The position numbers and the translations under genes are program-made. From Crateriforma spongiae (GTDB taxonomy: Bacteria; Planctomycetota; Planctomycetia; Pirellulales; Pirellulaceae), in assembly GCF_012290005.1 (NCBI RefSeq), contig NZ_JAAXMS010000003.1, positions 620,001 to 684,000 on the forward strand: a stretch of 64,000 bases of DNA. Reading direction: 5' to 3'. The notes beneath the pieces were generated by a model. That model ran no database searches. It saw nothing but the letters and a program-made list of their open reading frames with translations, and had not been told where the DNA came from. Shown in pieces: positions 20,165-28,082 of the stretch. Numbering within the stretch: position 1 is the stretch's first letter; every line of letters starts with the position of its first letter.

Positions 20165-20193
20165 ATGCCTCCTAATCGGAGGCATTCGTTTTT
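20165..20193 (+). terminator. Terminator of the XRE-ImmA operon
   Basis: 8-bp stem ATGCCTCC/GGAGGCAT (20165-20172 and 20178-20185) with a 5-base loop and a TCGTTTTT tail. Confidence 0.85.
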
Positions 20194-20199
20194 GATTCA

Positions 20200-20227
20200 T
20201 TGTTTAGTGTGTAGTGTACGGTATGTT
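20200..20227 (+). promoter_or_regulatory. Candidate promoter for the gene at 20248
   Basis: TTGTTT (20200-20205) and TATGTT (20222-20227) are spaced by 16 bases, directly after the terminator, and a GGGAGGG ribosome-binding site follows at about 20231. Prediction by eye. Confidence 0.45.
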
Positions 20228-20247
20228 TCCGGGAGGGTGAAAAGACG

Positions 20248-21447
20248 ATGTCATTAGCTGGGTTTAATCCGCGGAATGTCCTGCGGCAGACTTCCAACGG
20301 TTTGCTGGAGGAAATGTTTGGCGGGCTGAAGATTCCGATCGACGTGAATTGGTCCGAGGCGATCGAAACGGACGTGGAACCGATCTTTCAGGCGTATCAG
20401 TCGCTGGAGGAGCCGACGAGACAGAAGATCGAATTGCTACTGCGTGACTTGCATTCGATGGCCACGGAGTCGGGACAACGTTCGATCTTTCAACAAGCCA
20501 TCCAAATTGGCGAAGACGATTTCCTTGCGGAACTAGAACGGTTCGATAGCCGGTACGACGTCGCGATGCTGACCTATCTGTCGAAGCCGGAGGTCTGGCA
20601 AGTGGCCGCGCGCTTCGCGGCAGCCGACCGCGTGATTGGCGGGCGATCGTCCCAGCGGCGAATCAACCTTCCGTCGGCGAAACCTCGAACCTCGCCCCAG
20701 CACATGAAGTCGTTCTCTGGTGCCTTGTCAGCGTTCTATTCGGCTCATCAGGGTCGCGGCCGGCAATGCGTGGCCGAGTACTTGCTGCGCTGCGAGAACC
20801 TGCACTATGTCTTCGCGAGCCTGGACGACTATCGCAAAACGTTCATGAAGCTGATCGACGGCGGCAACGCGTTCAAGCGGGTTTGTGAAACGCATGTGTT
20901 TGAAAACGTATTTGCCTACGACGAAGCGAATCACGTTCTCGACGTGTACGCGCTCGGTGGAAAACCGACAATCGGTCCGCTGCAAAAGATCTTTGCTCGC
21001 GAGTTCCTGGGGATCGAATTGCCGCCGGAAGATCCCAACGCCGAGCCATTCTCGCTGGGGATCCTGTTGGATCCGAAGTTTCGGTTTCCGACTGATCCCG
21101 AGGACGCTGTTCGCTCGGTCGTGATTGCGGCGGCTCGTGTGTTGATTCTCGGCTCAAAAGAAAAGTTGCACTTCAATCCGAACGTCGACTTCGGACCATC
21201 GAGTTTTCAACGCATGATCGAACGATACATCCGGCAAGACAACTTGCCGCGGTCGATCATGCATCTCGAGCGCGTCGACCTGCGATTCCTGATGGAAAAC
21301 GGTCACGAGTTCAACCTCTCAATCACGCGGCCCAACCGTAGCACCATCAAATCGTTGGCGACGCGAGATCGCTTGTTGGCTGAAAAGTACCTTCGTCAGT
21401 GGGGGATCGACCTTGCGAGCGATTGTGACGCTGTTTCGGTTGCTTGA
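20248..21447 (+). CDS. Protein of unknown function, first gene of an unrecognised pair
   Basis: A 399-residue soluble protein starting MSLAGFNPRNVLRQ after a strong GGGAGGG site. No domain is recognised. Visible traits: a helical N-terminal region with charged Glu/Arg pairs (TRQKIELLLRDLHSMATES), a basic linker (GGRSSQRRINLPSAKP), then KSFSGALSAFYSAHQGRGRQCVAEYLLRCENLHYVFASLDDY and a C-terminal part that alternates beta and helix (VYALGGKPTIGPLQKIFAREFLGIELPPEDPNAEPFSLGILLDPKFRF). The regulator pair upstream and the sigma factor downstream place it in the early region of the mobile element. It overlaps the next gene by 35 bases, so the two products may work together. Confidence 0.75.
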   Translation: MSLAGFNPRNVLRQTSNGLLEEMFGGLKIPIDVNWSEAIETDVEPIFQAYQSLEEPTRQKIELLLRDLHSMATESGQRSIFQQAIQIGEDDFLAELERFDSRYDVAMLTYLSKPEVWQVAARFAAADRVIGGRSSQRRINLPSAKPRTSPQHMKSFSGALSAFYSAHQGRGRQCVAEYLLRCENLHYVFASLDDYRKTFMKLIDGGNAFKRVCETHVFENVFAYDEANHVLDVYALGGKPTIGPLQKIFAREFLGIELPPEDPNAEPFSLGILLDPKFRFPTDPEDAVRSVVIAAARVLILGSKEKLHFNPNVDFGPSSFQRMIERYIRQDNLPRSIMHLERVDLRFLMENGHEFNLSITRPNRSTIKSLATRDRLLAEKYLRQWGIDLASDCDAVSVA

Positions 21448-22564
21448 CCGAGGCGATGAACCGTTGGTGGATTGCGACACGCTTCGATTACTGGGCGGTT
21501 GCGATCCCGACGACCTAGTTCGATCCGGCGTGTTGGTGCCGGCCGAGCCGTCGATGTCGCTGCATGCAAGTTGCGGACAATGCAATGTCCACGATGTGGT
21601 TCGTGTTCCGCGACCAACTGGGGTTGAGTTTTACGAAGCGTGCCCTTTCGACGGCGCAGACTTGGTTGAGAAAGAGCGATTGCGGCAATGGTCGATTGAC
21701 GGTCGGGCGATCGCGGAATTGTTTGCCTCGGCGATGCCGGACGGCGGCCCGGCGGAAACACTGTTACCGGGTGTGGCGTGGAGAATTGGCGAGGTGCAAG
21801 TTGGTGGTGAATCGTTTCCGATTGTTTTGACGACGACCCGATCAGCATCGCGTCTGGCAGACCGGAGTGGTGCGTCACGAATGATTTTGATTGGCGATGA
21901 GCTTCCCGGCGAGGGTTTCGCGGGAAGACTGAGCATCACTGAAGCTTTCGCTATTCGCTCGAAACGGGTCCAGTCGCGACCGGAGCGTTTTGCACAGGTC
22001 TTGCCATTGTCGAGTGTGCCGCTGGGAAATGCGTTCTATCGCAAAGGCCAGATGTGGGTGGTGCGGTTCGAGGGGCAGGAGACCTACCTCGAGAACAATG
22101 TCGGACCACTCTACATCGCTCGGCTGTTGGCGACGCCGCATCGAGCGGTACCGGCGGTCACGTTGTTGGCCAGTCGCATCGGGATCGACGAGCGACAGCT
22201 GATTGGATCGTCCGGCGAATTGACGGACGAAGCGGCGGTGGAAGAGTGTCGGGGTCGGTACCACGAACTGCTGGACGAGATCGCCGAAGCGAAAGCGAAC
22301 CATGACTTGGGATGGCTGGAAAAGCTGCAATCCGAACAGGACCAGTTGGCCCTGCACTTTGCATCGGTATTGGGCAAGGGTGGCAAACCTCGCGAAGTTG
22401 GCGACATCAAGAAAGTGAGCCAATCGGTTTCGGTCGGTATCAAGCGAACACTTGATGTACTCGACACGGAATTGAAACCGCTGGCAGATCATTTACGAGC
22501 GCACCTCAGTCGCGGTGTTTGTCCGATCTATTCACCGCCGTCCGAAATCGACTGGTTGGTGTGA
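21413..22564 (+). CDS. Protein with zinc-finger-like N-terminus and a C-terminal domain seen in bacterial adenylate-cyclase/AAA-type regulators
   Basis: Up to 383 residues, start TTG 21413 or GTG 21425. The first third has a possible metal site (CGQCNVHDVV...CPF). From about residue 205 the sequence FYRKGQMWVVRFEGQETYLENNVGPLYIARLLATPHR matches, from memory, the 'W-x-x-x-F-x-G-x-x-x-x-L-x-x-x-x-G-L-x-Y-L-A-x-L-L' module found at the C-terminus of large actinobacterial and myxobacterial ATPase/cyclase-type regulators. The following helical segment (RYHELLDEIAEAKANHDLGWLEKLQSEQDQLALHF) and the closing HLRAHLSRGVCPIYSPP also fit that module. Here it stands on a small protein, fused to no ATPase. 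Function unknown. Confidence 0.72.
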   Translation: MRAIVTLFRLLDRGDEPLVDCDTLRLLGGCDPDDLVRSGVLVPAEPSMSLHASCGQCNVHDVVRVPRPTGVEFYEACPFDGADLVEKERLRQWSIDGRAIAELFASAMPDGGPAETLLPGVAWRIGEVQVGGESFPIVLTTTRSASRLADRSGASRMILIGDELPGEGFAGRLSITEAFAIRSKRVQSRPERFAQVLPLSSVPLGNAFYRKGQMWVVRFEGQETYLENNVGPLYIARLLATPHRAVPAVTLLASRIGIDERQLIGSSGELTDEAAVEECRGRYHELLDEIAEAKANHDLGWLEKLQSEQDQLALHFASVLGKGGKPREVGDIKKVSQSVSVGIKRTLDVLDTELKPLADHLRAHLSRGVCPIYSPPSEIDWLV

Positions 22565-22638
22565 ACTATCTGGAAACAAGCTCGCTGCATAAGCAACCAC
22601 AAGAGCTAACAAACAACACTTTAAGCCTTAGGACAACG

Positions 22639-23343
22639 ATGACTCTCAGAAACCGAATCCAAAAAGCGTTAAAGCAAGAACGCGGAATCCGGCTATCGGC
22701 CGCGGAAGTACAAGGAATCGCTTCGGCGTTGCATATTGATTTCCCGGTGACGCGACCGATGATCGCACGGCGGTCCAAGCCGTCACCATCAAAAACGCCG
22801 ATCGACGGGCACGTGCGTTGGATGATCAATCGAGATTTGAAAGATGTTGTGGCGATTGATGTTGCGGCAACCTGTGCTCCGTGGAGCAAAGACGACTACA
22901 AAAGTCGCCTGAGCCAACGAAATACAGTCGCCATGGTGATTGAGTTGCCTCGCGTCGGCCGCCGCAAGCCCGTGGTTGTCGGTTCCATGGTCTATCAACT
23001 CCACAAGCAGCATGTCGAGTTGGAACGGATCATTATCAAACCAGAGGTTCAATTGGGTTCATTTGGGCGGCAATTGATTTCCGAGCTGCGATCGAGATTG
23101 ACCCGAGAACGTCGTACGCGAATCAAAGTCACGGTCGAGGAATCCAATCTTCGCCTCTTGCTGTTTTTTCAAGCGGTCGGGTTTTCTGCGGTTGAATCAT
23201 CTGGCGGAAGAGTTGTCATGGAGCATTGGTGGAACGACGACCCCAGTCCGTTTCGCGACGTTCAAAAGCGTCAGCGATCCGGATCAACGCGGTCATCGCG
23301 CGAGGACCGTGATCAAGAGGGCGACAACCGTATCGGTGTCTAA
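22639..23343 (+). CDS. GNAT-family N-acetyltransferase
   Basis: A 234-residue protein from ATG 22639 (MTLRNRIQKALKQERG), preceded by AGGA; the longer open frame overlaps the upstream gene and looks unrelated. The acetyltransferase fold is seen in VVGSMVYQLHKQHVELERIIIKPEVQLGSFGRQLISELRSRL, with the acetyl-CoA pyrophosphate loop reduced to Q-x-G-S-F-G, and IKVTVEESNLRLLLFFQAVGFSAVE. The C-terminal 40 residues are highly charged (QKRQRSGSTRSSREDRDQEGD) and probably disordered. Target unknown; phage-encoded GNATs can modify host proteins. Confidence 0.8.
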   Translation: MTLRNRIQKALKQERGIRLSAAEVQGIASALHIDFPVTRPMIARRSKPSPSKTPIDGHVRWMINRDLKDVVAIDVAATCAPWSKDDYKSRLSQRNTVAMVIELPRVGRRKPVVVGSMVYQLHKQHVELERIIIKPEVQLGSFGRQLISELRSRLTRERRTRIKVTVEESNLRLLLFFQAVGFSAVESSGGRVVMEHWWNDDPSPFRDVQKRQRSGSTRSSREDRDQEGDNRIGV

Positions 23344-23375
23344 AAACTTTTCTTAGCGACTCCAAATGTCGCTCG

Positions 23376-23392
23376 GCGACTTGAGAAGTCGC
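23376..23392 (+). promoter_or_regulatory. Small hairpin between the GNAT gene and the sigma factor
   Basis: Perfect 7-bp stem GCGACTT/AAGTCGC with a 3-base loop. No T-run follows, so it is not a classical terminator. Role unknown. Confidence 0.3.
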
Positions 23393-23535
23393 GGCACGTC
23401 TTCGCTGTGAGGACGTGACGAACGAACCTCGCCGGCCGCCTGCGGTTTTTTCGTGACATGGCTTGTCGCGACGCAGCTTCTTTGCGGTCTGTGCGAATCG
23501 CTCGCATCACGGGATGCCTCCAGCCGGAGACAACC

Positions 23536-24150
23536 ATGAGTGCGAATACTCAAGCGGAAGGCAAACGGCTTGGCGAGGAGATTCTCAACGACTTTGCGAT
23601 GAAGACGGCGCGGATCAAGGCCGAGCAACTCCATCGCCGACCGGAATTCAGCGACTGTGACGCCGAAGACATCGCTCAAGAGTTGCTGATGTACTTGATC
23701 CAAAAGGCTGACTGTTTCGACCCGTCGCGATCGAAGGTGAACACGTTCATCAATCGAGTCATCAACTCGGGCGTGCGAGAGCTGTTGCGATCGAGGAAAC
23801 GCCACAAACGGCATCCGATCGAAGATGGCGTGCAAATGCAATCGTTTGAGACGCCCGTCGACACGGTGGATGAGACTTTCGCGACTCTGGGCGGCGAAAT
23901 CTGTGACGAGGACCAGGTCCGGCGAAACCAGTCGTCTTACAGCGATCCATTCACGGCGATCGACGAAGCGGACGCTATGGAGGTCGCGCTGCAGAAAATG
24001 CCTGCGGAATTACGGCGGGTTTGCGAGTACCTGCGTTGTCATTCGATGAGCAGCACGATGGAAAAGTTTGGTTTGCCGCGTCGGCGGTTCAACACGGTGC
24101 GTGCCGAGATCGCCAAGCATTTGAAGAAGTACGGCGTGGCCAATTTCTGA
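23536..24150 (+). CDS. ECF-type RNA polymerase sigma factor
   Basis: A 204-residue protein from ATG 23536 (MSANTQAEGKRLGEEI), preceded by GGAG; the longer frame from 23458 adds 26 residues without family likeness. Region 2 is EFSDCDAEDIAQELLMYLIQKADCFDPSRSKVNTFINRVINSGVRELLRSRKRHKRH, the pattern that binds core polymerase and melts the -10 element. Region 4 is DAMEVALQKMPAELRRVCEYLRCHSMSSTMEKFGLPRRRFNTVRAEIAKHL, a helix-turn-helix. A long acidic linker separates them. As the only sigma factor in the element it may direct transcription of phage genes, perhaps from the repeated elements at 33-36.5 kb (see findings). Confidence 0.85.
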   Translation: MSANTQAEGKRLGEEILNDFAMKTARIKAEQLHRRPEFSDCDAEDIAQELLMYLIQKADCFDPSRSKVNTFINRVINSGVRELLRSRKRHKRHPIEDGVQMQSFETPVDTVDETFATLGGEICDEDQVRRNQSSYSDPFTAIDEADAMEVALQKMPAELRRVCEYLRCHSMSSTMEKFGLPRRRFNTVRAEIAKHLKKYGVANF

Positions 24151-24153
24151 GAT

Positions 24154-24201
24154 TGGCGTACAGGGCGACCAATTCACGGCATAGGTAACCAGGGGCGGCC
24201 A
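24154..24201 (-). repeat. Copy A of a short dispersed element encoding LVTYAV-x4-CT
   Basis: On the minus strand this intergenic stretch reads CTGGTTACCTATGCCGTG, then 12 variable bases, then TGTACG. The same pattern with identical spacing recurs at 39175-39220 and, on the plus strand, at 35473-35526. It lies between the sigma-factor gene and the next small gene. Confidence 0.6.
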
Positions 24202-24245
24202 ACGGGTCGTCGGAACATCAAACCTCCCATCCACCAGGTTAGCGA

Positions 24246-24479
24246 ATGAGTGATTTGGACATCGAACGCCGCGTGGCGCTTTCATTGGCGGTCGGCCGTT
24301 ACTTGCGATCGGCCGACCGCTTTAACGAAGCGTCACGAGATTTCACCGGGGCGTGCAAATCGCTCCGCAAGCAACTGGGCACCAACCAACGATTCGTCGC
24401 CCAGATTGATTTCAAACACTACCTCGTGACCAGCGATCGCGATGGCAATTTCGACATCGAAGCGATCCCAACTCTGTAA
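24246..24479 (+). CDS. Small phage protein of unknown function
   Basis: A 77-residue protein, MSDLDIERRVALSLAVGRYLRSADRF, helical in the first half with a Lys/Arg-rich middle (CKSLRKQLGTNQRFVAQID) and a short beta-like end (FKHYLVTSDRDGNFDIEAI). No family recognised. It precedes the Sak4-like ATPase by 42 bases and probably belongs to the same transcript. Confidence 0.7.
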   Translation: MSDLDIERRVALSLAVGRYLRSADRFNEASRDFTGACKSLRKQLGTNQRFVAQIDFKHYLVTSDRDGNFDIEAIPTL

Positions 24480-24521
24480 TTCCAGCCATCCCAAACATTT
24501 AGCGAAGGAACCATCCAACCC

Positions 24522-25280
24522 ATGACCAACTTACTCGAAACCATTCAGTCTGGCCGGCAATCGAAGCCGCCTCGTGTCTTGCTCTACGGTGTCGAAGGCA
24601 TCGGCAAGTCGACCTTCGGCAGCGAAGCCCCCAAGCCGATCTTCATTCAAACTGAAGACGGCCTCGACGAAATCGAATGCGATCGCTTTCCGCTGGCGAC
24701 GAAATTCGATGACGTGATCGCAGCCCTGAAGACGCTCGTCAACGAGAAGCACGATTACGAATCCGTCGTGATCGACTCGCTCGATTGGCTGGAGCGTCTC
24801 GTCTGGGACAAACTCTGTCAGCAGTACGCCGTCGAGTCGATTGAAAAGGTCGATGGCGGGTACGCTCGCGGTTACATGCACGCCCTCTCCCTGTGGCGTG
24901 AAGTGCTCGACCTGCTCAATGTGCTGCGATCGCGTGGCATGGTGACGGTCTTGATCGCCCATTCCAAGGTCGAGCGGTTCGAGGATCCCGAATCCTCGCC
25001 CTACGACCGCTATTCGCCGCGACTGCACAAGCACGCCGCTGCCCTCGTGAAAGAGTGGTGCGACGCCGTGCTGTTCGCGACGCGAAAGATGCGCACGCAG
25101 AGCGAAGACGGAGGTTTCAACCGCAAACGCACCATCGCTCACGCGATCGGCAAAGACGGTGGCGAACGCGTCGTTCGTGCTTACGGATCGCCCAGTTGCG
25201 TTGCCAAGAATCGTTACGGCATCGCTGAAGAATTGCCGCTCTCGTGGGCGGCGTTCGTGGCAGCGATGTCGGCCAAGTAA
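24522..25280 (+). CDS. Phage AAA ATPase, Sak4/RecA-like
   Basis: A 252-residue nucleotide-binding protein. Walker A is LLYGVEGIGKSTFG (residues 20-33), Walker B is YESVVIDSLDWLERL, and VTVLIAHSKVERFEDPE carries the sensor region. This is the AAA_24/Sak4 type found in phage recombination modules, where it anneals or exchanges single strands with an SSB-like partner. The following gene is a DUF669 protein, the usual companion. Start ATG 24522 follows AGCGAAGGAA. Confidence 0.87.
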   Translation: MTNLLETIQSGRQSKPPRVLLYGVEGIGKSTFGSEAPKPIFIQTEDGLDEIECDRFPLATKFDDVIAALKTLVNEKHDYESVVIDSLDWLERLVWDKLCQQYAVESIEKVDGGYARGYMHALSLWREVLDLLNVLRSRGMVTVLIAHSKVERFEDPESSPYDRYSPRLHKHAAALVKEWCDAVLFATRKMRTQSEDGGFNRKRTIAHAIGKDGGERVVRAYGSPSCVAKNRYGIAEELPLSWAAFVAAMSAK

Positions 25281-25335
25281 TTGACTCAACCAATTCTCTT
25301 TCTACAGACTCCAAACGAAGGACCACAGACTTACC

Positions 25336-25809
25336 ATGGCAAACCTCAACGGCTTTGATGCCAACACCGTCGAACCAGCCGACGATCTCGAACCGATCCC
25401 TTCTGGCAAGTACGTCGCCGTCATCACCGACAGCGAAATGAAACCCACGAAATCTGGCACGGGCAACTATCTGCAGTTGACGTTTCAGATCGTGGAGGGC
25501 GAGTACGCAAACCGTCTTCTCTGGGTGCGTCTCAACCTCGACAACCCCAACGCGACCGCGGTGGAAATCGCCCGGCGGGAGTTGTCTGCGATCTGCCGGT
25601 CGGTTGGCGTCTTGGTGCCAACCGACTCGGCGGACTTACACAACTTGCCATGCGTGATTCATGTGCGAGTCAAACGCCGTAACGACACCGGCGAGTTGCA
25701 GAACGAAGTGAAGGGATACTCGAAGAAGGACGCTGTTGCCCAGCCGATCGCCGCCTCACAAGTCAGCGGTTCGGATGACCAGTCCGCGTCCCCGCCTTGG
25801 AAGCGTTAA
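25336..25809 (+). CDS. DUF669-family phage protein, probable single-strand DNA-binding partner
   Basis: A 157-residue protein with the DUF669 pattern: IPSGKYVAVITDSEMKPTKSGTGNYLQLTFQIVEGEYANRLLWVRLNLDNPN, then EIARRELSAICRSVGV and VIHVRVKRRNDTGELQNEVKGYSKK. DUF669 proteins adopt an OB-like fold and accompany Sak4-type annealases. The Pro/Ser-rich C-terminus ending PPWKR resembles the flexible interaction tails of SSB proteins. A hairpin terminator follows the gene. Confidence 0.86.
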   Translation: MANLNGFDANTVEPADDLEPIPSGKYVAVITDSEMKPTKSGTGNYLQLTFQIVEGEYANRLLWVRLNLDNPNATAVEIARRELSAICRSVGVLVPTDSADLHNLPCVIHVRVKRRNDTGELQNEVKGYSKKDAVAQPIAASQVSGSDDQSASPPWKR

Positions 25810-25834
25810 CCGCCCGACAGCTTCCAAGGAACGG

Positions 25835-25871
25835 CACCCAGTCAGCATTGGATTGTTGGCTGGGTGTTTTT
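25835..25871 (+). terminator. Terminator after the Sak4-DUF669 pair
   Basis: 7-bp stem CACCCAG/CTGGGTG (25835-25841 and 25860-25866) with partly paired interior and a TTTTT tail at 25867-25871. Confidence 0.7.
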
Positions 25872-25902
25872 ATTCGCTCATTGAACATCGAAGTAAGCCA
25901 CC

Positions 25903-26421
25903 ATGATCCGACTCACGTTGCCCTATCCGCCTTCGGTCAATCATTACTGGCGACACGTTGGCAATCGCGTGTTGATCAGCAAGGAAGGCCGAAAGTATCG
26001 AGCGGCCGTCAGCTCGCTTCTGAATCGCAAGAACATCGAAACGCTGACGGGCGACTTGATCGTCGACATCGTCGTCCATCCGCCCGATCGACGCCGGCGT
26101 GATGTCGACAACTGTTTGAAGGCGATGTTGGACTCGATGCAGTGGGGCGGTGCGTACGAGGACGATAGCCAGATCGTGCGATTGACGATCGAGAAACGGG
26201 AACCGGCACCGAAAGCGGGCAACGCCGAAGTTGTGATTCAACGCATCCCGGCACCGATCGGGAAAGCCGGCTTTCGCTCATGCTTGCGTTGCGACGAGGC
26301 CTTTGTTTCCACCGGGCCTGGCAATCGCATCTGCGAGAGTTGCACTTTCATCAATGACCTGCTGCCACCGGCGATGCCAATCGAACGAGGTAGCAAACGG
26401 CACAACGGGGAGTTGATGTGA
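25903..26421 (+). CDS. RusA-family Holliday-junction resolvase with C-terminal zinc ribbon
   Basis: A 172-residue protein. The N-terminal 100 residues match RusA: LTLPYPPSVNHYWRHVGNRV, DIVVHPPDRRRRDVDNCLKAMLDSMQWGG with the catalytic Asp-rich motif DVDNCLKAMLD, and EDDSQIVRLTIEKRE. RusA cuts four-way DNA junctions and debranches phage DNA before packaging. The last 60 residues add a four-cysteine element (CLRCDEAF...RICESC), which normal RusA of about 120 residues lacks. The stop overlaps the next gene start at 26419-26421. Confidence 0.88.
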   Translation: MIRLTLPYPPSVNHYWRHVGNRVLISKEGRKYRAAVSSLLNRKNIETLTGDLIVDIVVHPPDRRRRDVDNCLKAMLDSMQWGGAYEDDSQIVRLTIEKREPAPKAGNAEVVIQRIPAPIGKAGFRSCLRCDEAFVSTGPGNRICESCTFINDLLPPAMPIERGSKRHNGELM

Positions 26422-28082
26422 TGAAACTGCGGTCCTATCAGCAAGCCGCCGTCGATGCGGTCTACGATCACCTGCGAAACCGCGACGACAATCCCGTCGC
26501 GGTTTTGCCGACGGGTGCGGGCAAGAGTCTCGTGCTGGCCAAAATCGCATCTGATGCCGTTGGGCAATGGAATGGTCGCGTACTGATCTTGGCGCACGTC
26601 AAAGAGCTGCTCGAACAGAATGCCGACAAGGTTCGTCGGTTGTGTCCCGATATTAAGGTCGGACTGTATTCGGCCGGCCTCAAGAAACGCGACACGAACA
26701 CTCCCGTTCTGGTCGCCGGCATACAAAGTATCTACAAGCGAGCGTGTGACCTTGATCCGTTTGATCTGATCGTGGTCGATGAAGCCCATCTGATCTCAAA
26801 GAAGGGCGACGGCATGTACCGGCAGTTCCTGGCCGACTGCAAAGTCATCAATCCGCACGTTCGCGTTATTGGCCTGACTGCCACGCCATTCCGCCTCGAC
26901 TCCGGCATGATCTGCTCGCCTGAGCATTTCTTAAATCAAGTCTGTTACGAGATCGGTATCAAGGAACTGATCCGTGACGGATACCTGAGTCCGCTCATTT
27001 CTAAGGCCGGCGTAAATCGTGCCGACTTCGGCGGACTGCATCTTCGGGCCGGCGAGTTCGTCAGCGAAGAAGTGGAGTCTTTGGTCAACGACGACGCCCT
27101 CGTGTCGGCCGCGTGTGGCGAGATCGTTGAACTGACGGCCGATCGCCGGGCAGTGTTGATCTTTGCGTCGTCCGTCGCACACGGGCGGCGTGTCGTTGAA
27201 GTGTTGCGGGAAAATCACGGCATCGAGTGCGGTTTCGTGACCGGCGAAACACCAGCGGGCGAACGAGACGAACTGTTGGCCCGCTTCCGTGGCGATGCCC
27301 CAACATCGTTGATCGAAACCGAACCGCTACGCTTTCTCTGCAACGTAAACGTGCTCACCACCGGTTTCGACGCACCGCGAGTCGATTGCGTGGTGATGCT
27401 GCGTCCCACGATGTCGCCTGGCTTGCTTTATCAATGCGTCGGCCGCGGCTTTCGCTTGCATCCCGGCAAGGAAAACTGCCTGGTCCTCGACTTTGGCGGC
27501 AACATTGAACGCCACGGACCGATCGACCAGATCAAGCCGAAAGACAAAGCCAAACGGCCGGACCAATGCCCACCTGCAAAAGAATGCGAGAAATGTCACG
27601 CCTTGGTCGCATGTGGTTATGCGAATTGTCCCGAGTGCGGTCATCCGTTCCCGCCACCCGAGCGAGAAGCTCATGATGCCGAGGCAAGCGAGGCCGGAGT
27701 ATTGTCTGGCGAAGTGACCGACACCGAGTACGACGTTCAAGACATCATCTATCGCGTGCATCGTAAGCGAGACGCCGACGAAGACGCACCACGATGCCTG
27801 CGCGTTGACTACATGATCGGCCTCGAACGTTGGCAAAGCGAGTTCATCTGTATCGAGCACTCTGGCTACGCACGTCGCAAAGCCGAAGCTTGGTGGAGTG
27901 AGCGCTGTCTCGATCCCTGCCCATCGAATGCGGACGAAGCGGTTGATATTGCCGGCTCGGGGCTTCTCGCGGCGACCGAAACACTCTCGGTCCGCTCGAT
28001 CTCAGGCCAGAAATACGACCGCATCATCAAGCAGACCCTTGGTGACATTCCAAACGCGGCACTGGAAGAGGCACCGTTTTGA
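26421..28082 (+). CDS. DEAD/DEAH-box superfamily 2 DNA helicase
   Basis: About 553 residues starting at ATG 26421 (MKLRSYQQAAVDAVY). Motif I is VLPTGAGKSLVLA, motif II VVDEAHLISKK, motif III IGLTATPFRLD, and the second RecA domain shows VTGETPAGERDELLARF, LTTGFDAPRVDCVVMLRPT and QCVGRGFRLHP (motif VI). A four-cysteine zinc ribbon follows (CEKCHALVACGYANCPECGHPF, about residues 375-396), then a 150-residue C-terminal domain without recognised motifs. The SSL2-type layout is common in phage replication modules. Its stop overlaps the primase ATG. Confidence 0.9.
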   Translation: MKLRSYQQAAVDAVYDHLRNRDDNPVAVLPTGAGKSLVLAKIASDAVGQWNGRVLILAHVKELLEQNADKVRRLCPDIKVGLYSAGLKKRDTNTPVLVAGIQSIYKRACDLDPFDLIVVDEAHLISKKGDGMYRQFLADCKVINPHVRVIGLTATPFRLDSGMICSPEHFLNQVCYEIGIKELIRDGYLSPLISKAGVNRADFGGLHLRAGEFVSEEVESLVNDDALVSAACGEIVELTADRRAVLIFASSVAHGRRVVEVLRENHGIECGFVTGETPAGERDELLARFRGDAPTSLIETEPLRFLCNVNVLTTGFDAPRVDCVVMLRPTMSPGLLYQCVGRGFRLHPGKENCLVLDFGGNIERHGPIDQIKPKDKAKRPDQCPPAKECEKCHALVACGYANCPECGHPFPPPEREAHDAEASEAGVLSGEVTDTEYDVQDIIYRVHRKRDADEDAPRCLRVDYMIGLERWQSEFICIEHSGYARRKAEAWWSERCLDPCPSNADEAVDIAGSGLLAATETLSVRSISGQKYDRIIKQTLGDIPNAALEEAPF

